7,848 nucleotides of DNA, taken from the NCBI GenBank assembly GCA_045125935.1, contig JBGVNW010000063.1, forward strand, positions 1 to 7,848, written 5' to 3'. Under the pieces are notes generated by a model. The model was given only the letters and a program-made list of their open reading frames with translations, did no database searches and had not been told where the DNA came from. The stretch is from CAG-877 sp045125935. Its GTDB lineage: Bacteria; Bacillota_I; Bacilli_A; RF39; UBA660. The position numbers and the translations under genes were made by a program. Of the stretch, positions 1-5,017 are shown in pieces (the stretch's first letter is position 1; each line of letters starts with the position of its first letter).

Positions 1-10
1 TATTTGACAT
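1..10 (-). CDS. Start of a divergent gene, truncated by window edge
   Basis: Reading the minus strand, an ATG at 10-8 begins Met-Ser-Asn and then leaves the window. It is supported by a strong ribosome binding site (AAAGGAG, complement of 19-25) at an 8-nt spacing. A TATAAT-like -10 box (complement of 52-57) lies about 40 nt upstream, although no good -35 is visible. Only three codons can be seen, so no product can be assigned. The gene is divergent from the T-box/CYTH/tyrS unit. Confidence 0.5.
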
Positions 11-99
11 TTTATAAACTCCTTTCTTTCAATAAGCACCATCTATGGCATATTATAAACGTTTGAATGATTAAATTCTACTAATAATATTTGAACCAC

Positions 100-125
100 T
101 AAATTCCATTTAAGGGTGGAATTTA
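100..125. repeat. Perfect 9-bp inverted repeat (hairpin) in divergent intergenic region
   Basis: TAAATTCCA at 100-108 is the exact reverse complement of TGGAATTTA at 117-125, leaving an 8-nt loop. No T-tract follows on either strand, so it is not a canonical terminator. It lies between the divergent minus-strand gene start and the tyrosine T-box promoter. Its role is unknown; it could be an operator or the 5' part of an RNA structure with the next hairpin. Confidence 0.45.
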
Positions 126-130
126 CTTCT

Positions 131-169
131 ACAAGTGAGAAAATAAGCTTTTTGCTTATTTTTTCTTGT
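131..169 (+). terminator. Terminator-like hairpin upstream of the T-box promoter
   Basis: AAAATAAGC (140-148) pairs with the GCTTATTTT part of 154-164 around a TTTTT loop. The stem can be extended by ACAAG (131-135) pairing with CTTGT (165-169). The 3' arm is T-rich, so it resembles an intrinsic terminator reading rightward. No plus-strand gene is visible upstream within the window and the left gene points away, so what it would terminate is unclear. The TTGTGG proposed as the -35 of the next promoter overlaps its 3' end. Confidence 0.4.
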
Positions 170-193
170 GGAAATTTTTGTTTATGCTATAAT
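166..193 (+). promoter_or_regulatory. Promoter of the T-box / CYTH / tyrS unit
   Basis: A perfect TATAAT at 188-193 is preceded by TGC, giving an extended -10. A weak -35 candidate, TTGTGG (166-171), sits 16 bp upstream. Transcription would begin near position 200, immediately before stem I of the T-box leader, which fits the usual arrangement. Confidence 0.65.
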
Positions 194-199
194 ATATTT

Positions 200-407
200 A
201 TATTTTTGATGATTAATATATTAGTAGAAATTAATTTTTTTTGTAGAGATTTAGTGGTTGGTGAAAACTAAAATAAAATTAATTTTGAATTACAATATTA
301 TGAGAAAATCGTTGATCGCGTTAAGATATAAAGTGCATGAGTTTATTACTTATGAATTAAGGTGGTACCGCGAACTATTCGTCCTTATTTGGATGAGTAG
401 TTTTTTT
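200..407 (+). promoter_or_regulatory. Tyrosine-specific T-box riboswitch leader
   Basis: This leader RNA senses uncharged tRNA and lets transcription continue when the tRNA is not aminoacylated. The T-box core AAGGTGGTACCGCG is at 359-372. Its UGGU (363-366) would pair with the tRNA acceptor end, and the last U fits the discriminator A of bacterial tRNA-Tyr. Distal stem I carries the typical GTAGAGA (243-249) and GGTTGGTGAAAAC (256-268) elements. The specifier loop shows AGTA (223-226) opposite GAA (287-289), a loop-E-like pair, followed by TAC (291-293), the Tyr codon, and then A. AAGG (359-362) can pair with CCTT (383-386) in the antiterminator, competing with the terminator at 373-407. Tyrosine specificity agrees with tyrS being in the controlled unit. 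The boundaries are approximate. Confidence 0.93.
373..407 (+). terminator. Intrinsic terminator of the T-box leader
   Basis: AACTATTCGTCC (373-384) pairs with GGATGAGTAGTT (391-402), allowing G-U pairs, around a 6-nt loop, and runs directly into a T-tract at 401-407. The 5' arm overlaps the antiterminator segment, giving the mutually exclusive structures expected of a transcriptional T-box switch. Confidence 0.9.
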
Positions 408-412
408 CTTTG

Positions 413-419
413 AAGGAGG
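413..419 (+). promoter_or_regulatory. Ribosome binding site that fixes the CYTH gene start
   Basis: AAGGAGG lies 5 nt before ATG at 425. An upstream in-frame TTG at 410 would place this site inside the coding sequence, so ATG 425 is the better start. Confidence 0.85.
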
Positions 420-424
420 ATTTT

Positions 425-970
425 ATGCATACAGAATATGAAGTTAGAGTATTAGAGATTGATAAAGAACGAGTTGTTAAAAAATTAGAAGAACTTGGAG
501 CGGAATTTTGCTGGGATAGAGTTCAAAAAAGATATGTCTATGATTTTATACCTAAGATTAATGGTAAATGGATTAGACTTAGAACAAATGGTAAAAAGAC
601 AACTCTTACTATTAAAAATCTTGTTTCTTCTGAAATTGATGGGACTCAAGAATTAGAAATTGAAGTTGACAATTTTGAAAGATGTCATTTAATTTTAAAA
701 GAACTTGGATATGAAGCAAAAGGATATCAAGAAAATAGAAGATGTCAATATTTACTTAATGGTGTAGAAATTGACATTGATGATTGGCCACTTATTCCTA
801 CATATTTAGAAATAGAAGGAGCTAGTGAAGATGTTGTTTATCATACTTTAGAAGTATTAGGTTTTGATAAAAATGATGCAACTACACGAGATGTGGAAGG
901 AATATATTTAGATTATGGTCATAACTTAGAAAAGATATATGATTTGAAATTAGAGGAGGATAGAAAATAA
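425..970 (+). CDS. CYTH domain protein, class IV adenylate cyclase-like (CyaB family)
   Basis: This cytoplasmic protein of 181 residues belongs to the CYTH / triphosphate tunnel metalloenzyme superfamily, whose members act on nucleoside or inorganic triphosphates with divalent metal. The N-terminal signature ExExK appears as EYEVR (residues 4-8), with Arg in the Lys position. Other charged tunnel strands are visible: KWIRLR (48-53), KKTTLTIK (57-64), ELEIEV (76-81), ENRR (103-106), EIDIDDWP (115-122) and YLEIEG (127-132). The sequence covers the whole domain at the usual length and resembles Firmicutes proteins annotated as class IV adenylate cyclase. Whether it makes cAMP or hydrolyses a triphosphate cannot be told from sequence. 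The gene directly follows the tyrosine T-box, and its TAA shares one base with the tyrS ATG, so the two genes are co-transcribed and probably translationally coupled. The start was chosen by the AAGGAGG at 413-419. Confidence 0.85.
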   Translation: MHTEYEVRVLEIDKERVVKKLEELGAEFCWDRVQKRYVYDFIPKINGKWIRLRTNGKKTTLTIKNLVSSEIDGTQELEIEVDNFERCHLILKELGYEAKGYQENRRCQYLLNGVEIDIDDWPLIPTYLEIEGASEDVVYHTLEVLGFDKNDATTRDVEGIYLDYGHNLEKIYDLKLEEDRK

Positions 971-2202
971 TGACTTTATTTGAAGAATTACAATGGAGAG
1001 GACTTATTAAAGATGTTGCAGGAGATGATATAGCAGATAAATTAAATAATGATAAAATAACTTTTTATTGGGGAACAGATCCTACTGCTGATAGTTTACA
1101 TTTAGGACATTATTCCTCATTAGTTACTGCTAAAAGATTGGCTAGAGCTGGTCATAATCCAATTTTATTATGTGGTGGTGCTACTGGATTGATTGGTGAT
1201 CCTCGTCCTACTGCTGAAAGAGAGATTATTTCTAAGGAAAAGCTTAATCAAAATTTAGAGGGAATTAAATCACAAGTATTAAAAATATTTGATGGAAAAG
1301 CAGAAGTAGTTAATAACTATGATTGGTTTAGAGGATATGAATTTACTGATGTATTGAGAGATGTTGGTAAATATATTAATGTTAATTATATGTTAGACAA
1401 AGATATTATTCGTAGAAGATTAGATAGTGGAATTACTTTTGCTGAGTTTGCTTATATGTTAATTCAAGGATACGACTTCTTATGGTTATATCAAAATAAG
1501 AATTGTATTATGCAAGTAGAAGGTTCAGATCAATGGGGAAATATTACTACTGGTCTTGATTTAATAAAGAAGAAATTAGGTAAAGATGCTTATGCTTTTA
1601 CAATGCCACTTATTTTAGATAAATATGGTAATAAATTTGGTAAAAGTGAGGGTAATGCTTTATGGTTAGATAGAAATAAGACATCCAGTTATGAATTATA
1701 TCAATATTTGATAAATGTTGATGATGAAATGGTTATTCATTATTTAAAAGTATTTACTTTCTTAACTAAAGAAGAAATAGAAGAATTAGAAAGAAGAAAT
1801 AATGAAAATCCACATTTAAGAGAAGCACATAAGGCTCTAGCGCGAGAAATCATTACAGATTTACACGGAAGTGAAGCTTATGAAGATGCTGTTCGTATAA
1901 GTGAATCATTATTTAGTGGTGATATTAAGTCGTTTACTGAAAAGGAAATAAAAGATGCTTTTAAAGGACTTGAGCCATTTAAAATTAATGAAGATGTTTC
2001 ATTAGTTGATTTGTTAGTTAATTGTGGAGTTTGCTCTAGTAAAAGAGAAGCTCGTGAATTTATTACTAATGGTTCTATTAGTGTTAATGGAGAAAAAATT
2101 ACAGATTTAGAGTTTATTATTACTAAAGATGTATGTATTAGTTCTAAATATATAATTATTAGACGTGGTAAGAAAAAATATTATATTGGAGTTTATGAAT
2201 AA
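970..2202 (+). CDS. tyrS: Tyrosyl-tRNA synthetase
   Basis: This class I aminoacyl-tRNA synthetase charges tRNA-Tyr with tyrosine in the cytoplasm using ATP. Its 410 residues fit the TyrRS family (about 410-425). Visible landmarks are the tyrosine/ATP site with the HIGH-type HLGH at 44-47 after GTDPTADSL, GGATGLIGDP (69-78), the tyrosine-binding helix around YMLIQGYDF (162-170), GSDQWGNIT (185-193), and the KMSKS-equivalent KFGKS (222-226). A C-terminal S4-type RNA-binding domain (about 343-400) includes SSKREAREFITNGSISVNG. A strong AGAGGAGG at 952-959 precedes the ATG by 10 nt, and the start overlaps the stop of the CYTH gene. Expression should rise when uncharged tRNA-Tyr accumulates, through the T-box at 200-407. 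A terminator follows immediately. Nothing suggests damage. Confidence 0.97.
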   Translation: MTLFEELQWRGLIKDVAGDDIADKLNNDKITFYWGTDPTADSLHLGHYSSLVTAKRLARAGHNPILLCGGATGLIGDPRPTAEREIISKEKLNQNLEGIKSQVLKIFDGKAEVVNNYDWFRGYEFTDVLRDVGKYINVNYMLDKDIIRRRLDSGITFAEFAYMLIQGYDFLWLYQNKNCIMQVEGSDQWGNITTGLDLIKKKLGKDAYAFTMPLILDKYGNKFGKSEGNALWLDRNKTSSYELYQYLINVDDEMVIHYLKVFTFLTKEEIEELERRNNENPHLREAHKALAREIITDLHGSEAYEDAVRISESLFSGDIKSFTEKEIKDAFKGLEPFKINEDVSLVDLLVNCGVCSSKREAREFITNGSISVNGEKITDLEFIITKDVCISSKYIIIRRGKKKYYIGVYE

Positions 2203-2206
2203 TTAG

Positions 2207-2227
2207 AGGGGAAGTTTTCCCCTTTTT
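2207..2227 (+). terminator. Intrinsic terminator after tyrS
   Basis: AGGGGAA (2207-2213) pairs perfectly with TTCCCCT (2217-2223) around a 3-nt loop and is followed by a T-run to 2227. It starts 5 nt after the tyrS stop codon and separates the tyrS unit from the next pair of genes. Confidence 0.9.
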
Positions 2228-2250
2228 CTGTGGAAAAAACTTTTTCAGTT

Positions 2251-2259
2251 TGATATTAT
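2251..2259 (+). promoter_or_regulatory. Candidate extended -10 promoter for the propeller/phosphatase unit
   Basis: TGA followed by TATTAT (2254-2259) resembles the extended -10 seen before the T-box. No convincing -35 is present at 16-18 bp. The short gap between the tyrS terminator and the next gene (about 55 nt) leaves little other space for a promoter. Confidence 0.35.
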
Positions 2260-2266
2260 AGTGTTG

Positions 2267-2273
2267 AAGGAGG
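2267..2273 (+). promoter_or_regulatory. Ribosome binding site that fixes the propeller gene start
   Basis: AAGGAGG is 8 nt before ATG at 2282. The upstream in-frame GTG (2261) and TTG (2264) would put it inside the reading frame, so they are unlikely starts. Confidence 0.85.
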
Positions 2274-2281
2274 TTGCTTTA

Positions 2282-3514
2282 ATGAATAAAAGAAAAGAGA
2301 AAAAGATATTAAGGATTGTTAAATTACTTTCTATTTTGTGTATTATTATATTAATTATTGAATTAAGTTATTTAATATATAATAAGTATTTTAATGAGGG
2401 AGAATCTATTTATTTTGATAGTATTAATGCTGTTGGTGTCATTGATGATAATTTTGTTGCTGTTGGAAGTAATAATAATAATGAAAATTATTATGAGAAA
2501 GCAAAAATTTCTTTTTATAATGAAAAATGTAATAAAGTATTAGAAAAGCTATATAATAAAGGTTATAATAGTGCTTTTTTTGGAGTAGATGTTTTTGATG
2601 GTGGAATTGTTGCTGTTGGTAATTATGAGGCTACGATGGAAGAAAAAGAAAATAGTGTTAGAAGTGCTTTAATTGTTAGATATGATAAAGATGGAAATGT
2701 TGTTTTTGATGAAGATTTTCAAATACTTGGCAATTCTAAATTTATGGCTGTTAAAAGTGTTGATGATGGTTATTTTGTTGTTGGTCAGAGTATTTATGAG
2801 GCTATGACTATTGGTAATTCTAATGATGGTGGTGCATTTCTTATTAAGTATGATAAGAATGGTAATTTAGAGTGGAAGAGTAATTATGGTGATAGTAAAA
2901 CGGCAATATTTAATGATTTATATATATTTGATGATTATGTTTATGTTGTTGGATGTAATTATGGTAATGTTGGTATAATCGCAAAATATGATTTAGATGG
3001 TGAGCTTGTTGAAATTGTTGAATATGAGTATACGGATAGTTTTGGTTTTACTAGTATTGTTTTAAATGATGATAATATAGTTGTTAGTGGGGGAAAGAGA
3101 ACTGGTGGTACTGATGATAATTGTGTTGATGCAGTTTTAGTAAAATATGATTTAGATTGTAATTATTTGGATGAGGCTAGTTTTGATAATGATATGAATG
3201 AGCGATTTAATCGAGTTATTATAGATAATAATAATGATTTAATTGTTGTTGGTAGTTTAGCTAGTTATGATGAAGATAAGGTAAATAAAGATGTTAATAT
3301 TTTAAAGTATGATGGAATTATTGCAAAGTATAAAAGTGATTTGAAACTTGTTAAAGGTGTTTTTTATGGTGAGACTAGAGATGATCATTTTACTGATGTT
3401 GTGGTTAGTGATGGTAATTATTTAGTGTCTGGATATTCTTCTTATGAAGATAATAGTTATATGAGTAAATTTGTTGTTTACAGTGATGCACTTAAAGTAT
3501 TGGAGGTACGATAA
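2282..3514 (+). CDS. Membrane-anchored seven-bladed beta-propeller-like protein of unknown function
   Basis: The protein has 410 residues. A basic N-terminus (KRKEKK, 3-8) precedes one hydrophobic helix (about 9-33), which looks like an uncleaved signal anchor with the rest outside the cell; there is no lipobox Cys. The outer part is built of repeats of about 40-55 residues with the pattern hydrophobic-x-KYD-x-x-G-N ... aromatic ... DGyhVVGxS. They start near residues 76, 128, 185, 231, 284 and 345. The last half-unit (396-410) and the first (45-63) would complete a seventh blade by the usual ring-closing overlap. This resembles secreted Firmicutes proteins with PQQ/delta-60-like repeats, but I recognise no specific family or enzymatic site. 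Composition is rich in Asn and Asp, and the gene is even more AT-biased in codon choice (GTT, GAT, AAT, GGT). It is followed, with a one-base stop/start overlap, by a phosphatase gene. Its role is unknown; binding of a ligand or cell-surface partner is an inference. Confidence 0.75.
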   Translation: MNKRKEKKILRIVKLLSILCIIILIIELSYLIYNKYFNEGESIYFDSINAVGVIDDNFVAVGSNNNNENYYEKAKISFYNEKCNKVLEKLYNKGYNSAFFGVDVFDGGIVAVGNYEATMEEKENSVRSALIVRYDKDGNVVFDEDFQILGNSKFMAVKSVDDGYFVVGQSIYEAMTIGNSNDGGAFLIKYDKNGNLEWKSNYGDSKTAIFNDLYIFDDYVYVVGCNYGNVGIIAKYDLDGELVEIVEYEYTDSFGFTSIVLNDDNIVVSGGKRTGGTDDNCVDAVLVKYDLDCNYLDEASFDNDMNERFNRVIIDNNNDLIVVGSLASYDEDKVNKDVNILKYDGIIAKYKSDLKLVKGVFYGETRDDHFTDVVVSDGNYLVSGYSSYEDNSYMSKFVVYSDALKVLEVR

Positions 3515-4056
3515 TGAGAATTACATTAGTTAGACATGGGCAAACTGATTTTAATTATGAAAATAAAATACAGGGGTCAACAAATAATTATTTAAATGAT
3601 GAGGGACGTCGTGAATGCAAAAAATTAAGAGAAAAATTATTAGATAAACATTTTGATTTTTGTTATATGTCACCGTTACTTAGGACTGTTGAAACAGCGA
3701 TGATTTTAATTGGTGAAAGGGTAGAAACTGCTCCTGATAAGCGTTTAATTGAACGTGAAATGGGAAATTTTGAAGGAAAAAGTCGATCAGAATACGACTC
3801 TAAAAAGTATTGGAATTATGAACTTAATAGTGGTGATAATGGTGTTGAAAAAGTACAAGATATTTTTGCAAGATGCGAGGATTTTTTAAATTATTTATAT
3901 GAACGTCATCCTAATCAAGATATTTTGATCGTTTCACATGGTTCACCTATTAGAGCTTTACATCATATCTTAAATGGTACGGATTTATCCGGAAATTTAT
4001 TGGATGTAGAAATTAGTAACTGCTATTGTGAAGAAATAGAAATAAAGGATAAATAA
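3514..4056 (+). CDS. Histidine phosphatase superfamily protein (phosphoglycerate mutase-like)
   Basis: This cytoplasmic phosphatase/phosphomutase-fold protein has 180 residues. Catalytic features of the superfamily are all present: RHGQT with the phospho-accepting His8 and Arg7, SPLLRTVETA (53-62) with Arg57, LIEREMGNFEGK (78-89) with the acid-base Glu near 80 and EG at 87-88, and SHG (141-143) with His142. The short length and absent mutase insertions point to a broad-specificity phosphatase of the GpmB/CobC/PhoE type rather than a glycolytic phosphoglycerate mutase. The true substrate cannot be read from sequence. GGAGG (3502-3506) precedes the ATG by 7 nt, and the ATG shares one base with the stop of the propeller gene, so the two are probably translationally coupled. 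No signal peptide is seen, so it would act inside the cell while its partner faces outside. Confidence 0.9.
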   Translation: MRITLVRHGQTDFNYENKIQGSTNNYLNDEGRRECKKLREKLLDKHFDFCYMSPLLRTVETAMILIGERVETAPDKRLIEREMGNFEGKSRSEYDSKKYWNYELNSGDNGVEKVQDIFARCEDFLNYLYERHPNQDILIVSHGSPIRALHHILNGTDLSGNLLDVEISNCYCEEIEIKDK

Positions 4057-4080
4057 TTTGTTATTTTAAATTTTAGCAAC

Positions 4081-4108
4081 AAAAAAAGGAACTTAATAGT
4101 TCCTTTTC
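4081..4108. terminator. Bidirectional terminator between the phosphatase gene and rpsD
   Basis: AAAAGGAACT (4084-4093) pairs perfectly with AGTTCCTTTT (4098-4107) around a TAAT loop. Reading right, it ends in TTTTCTTTT; reading left, it ends in a run of seven T. It lies between convergent genes and can stop both transcripts. On the rpsD side it begins within a few bases of the stop codon. Confidence 0.9.
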
Positions 4109-4110
4109 TT

Positions 4111-4713
4111 TTACTTATTGTAGAATTCAACGATTAATGCTTCATTGATATCAGCGTTAAGTTCGTTTCTTTCAGGTAATCTAACATAAGTTCCTTCTTT
4201 TTTGTTTTCATCGTATGAAACGAAGTCAACACGTTTTGTAACTTTTGCTAGAGCTTCTTCAACTACTTTTAAGTTCTTATCATCTTCTTTTAGAGAGATA
4301 ACATCTCCTACTTTAACTCTGTATGATGGAATATCAACTTTTTTACCATTAACAGTTACATGTCCATGGTTAACAAGTTGTCTAGCTCCACGACGAGTAG
4401 TAGCGAATCCTAAACGATAAACTAAGTTATCTAAACGAGATTCAAGTAATCTTAAGAAGTTAGTACCTTGAATTCCTTGCATTTTTTCAGCTTCTAAGAA
4501 TGTCTTATGGAATTGTCTTTCATTTAGACCATACATGAAACGTACTTTTTGTTTTTCTTTTAATTGTGTTCCGTAATCAGAAGATTTTCCTTTACGGTCA
4601 TTTCCATGTTGTCCAGGACCATAAGGACGTTTTGCTAATTCTTTACCAGTTTCACTGATATAAAAACCAACACGACGAGCTTGTTTGTAGCTAGGACCAG
4701 TATATCTTGCCAT
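4111..4713 (-). CDS. rpsD: 30S ribosomal protein S4
   Basis: S4 is a primary 16S rRNA-binding protein that nucleates assembly of the small-subunit body and also contributes to decoding fidelity. Its 200 residues are the length typical of Bacillus-type S4. The start MARYTGPSYKQARR is characteristic, as is the conserved RPYGPGQHG (29-37). The S4 RNA-binding domain runs from about 91 to 150 and includes RLDNLVYRLGFATTRRGARQ and HGHVTVNGKKVDIPS. There is no cysteine in the protein, so it is the zinc-independent form. AAAGGAG (complement of 4723-4729) precedes the ATG. It is a single-gene transcript with a strong promoter and a long structured leader consistent with S4 repressing its own synthesis, as shown for Bacillus subtilis rpsD. 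It is convergent with the phosphatase gene and divergent from ezrA. Confidence 0.98.
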   Translation of the reverse strand: MARYTGPSYKQARRVGFYISETGKELAKRPYGPGQHGNDRKGKSSDYGTQLKEKQKVRFMYGLNERQFHKTFLEAEKMQGIQGTNFLRLLESRLDNLVYRLGFATTRRGARQLVNHGHVTVNGKKVDIPSYRVKVGDVISLKEDDKNLKVVEEALAKVTKRVDFVSYDENKKEGTYVRLPERNELNADINEALIVEFYNK

Positions 4714-4744
4714 ATTATTTGTCTCCTTTCTTTATATTACAACT

Positions 4745-4873
4745 CTTGAAAATGTTTTAGTCATATTTTAGGGAGTTTTTCATAGGCTTTCGCATAAACA
4801 GCGATAGTTACTTGACCTTTAATAAAAACACTTTAAAATACTCTAAAAACTTGCTGTTTCAAGTTAATTTGCA
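4745..4873 (-). promoter_or_regulatory. Structured rpsD leader, probable S4 autoregulatory RNA with pseudoknot
   Basis: The rpsD transcript should start near 4873, leaving about 160 nt before the ATG. On the minus strand, three perfect 7-bp helices are possible. CTTGAAA (complement of 4857-4863) can pair with TTTCAAG (complement of 4745-4751), closing the element. AAACAGC (complement of 4853-4859) can pair with GCTGTTT (complement of 4796-4802). AGTTTTT (complement of 4845-4851) can pair with AAAAACT (complement of 4774-4780). The last two cross, so they define a pseudoknot. S4 recognising a pseudoknotted leader is established for the E. coli alpha operon and for B. subtilis rpsD. The first two helices share three bases, so they may be partly alternative. 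Assignment here rests on position and pairing, not on a covariance search. Confidence 0.7.
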
Positions 4874-4879
4874 TTTTCA

Positions 4880-4908
4880 ATTATATGGTAAATTTGTTGA
4901 TATGTCAA
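4880..4908 (-). promoter_or_regulatory. Consensus promoter of rpsD
   Basis: On the minus strand there is a perfect TTGACA (complement of 4903-4908), a 17-bp spacer, and a perfect TATAAT (complement of 4880-4885). This is a full match to the housekeeping sigma consensus, as expected for a strongly expressed ribosomal protein gene. Confidence 0.93.
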
Positions 4909-4979
4909 GGATTTTTACTTGTCACTGATTAAATAATAACAATATTTTTCTAAAATAGTGGAAAATTGTCAAATATTTG

Positions 4980-4988
4980 TGTTAAAAT
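4980..4988 (+). promoter_or_regulatory. Candidate extended -10 promoter for ezrA
   Basis: TGT followed by TAAAAT (4983-4988) lies 30 nt before the ezrA start codon. A TTGTCA at 4966-4971 is too close (11 bp) to be its -35, and no better hexamer is seen. The rest of the 4714-5017 intergenic region is accounted for by the rpsD promoter, leader and ribosome binding site, and I see no small gene in it. Confidence 0.35.
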
Positions 4989-5017
4989 AGTGATATATTG
5001 AGGATAGAGGTGATAGT

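Noticed and set aside
1..32. Plus-strand TTGACA at 4-9 as a promoter for a small RNA covering 40-169
   Set aside because: No acceptable -10 hexamer lies 16-18 bp downstream, and the hexamer overlaps the start codon of the minus-strand gene.
410..424. Upstream TTG start extending the CYTH protein by five residues
   Set aside because: The extension consists of the ribosome binding site AAGGAGG itself; ATG 425 has ideal spacing and gives the usual N-terminus ending in the ExEx motif.
2261..2281. GTG/TTG starts extending the propeller protein by seven residues
   Set aside because: The extension encodes the AAGGAGG site; ATG 2282 is correctly spaced from it and begins a typical basic signal-anchor N-terminus.
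4202..4420. 72-residue open frame on the plus strand inside rpsD
   Set aside because: It lies entirely antisense to the highly conserved S4 coding sequence, has no convincing ribosome binding site, and resembles no known protein.
4812..4839. Plus-strand promoter-like TTGACC with a 16-bp spacer and TAAAAT
   Set aside because: It falls within the structured rpsD leader, whose pairing explains the sequence; an ezrA transcript from here would have an unusually long leader. It is not excluded, but unsupported.
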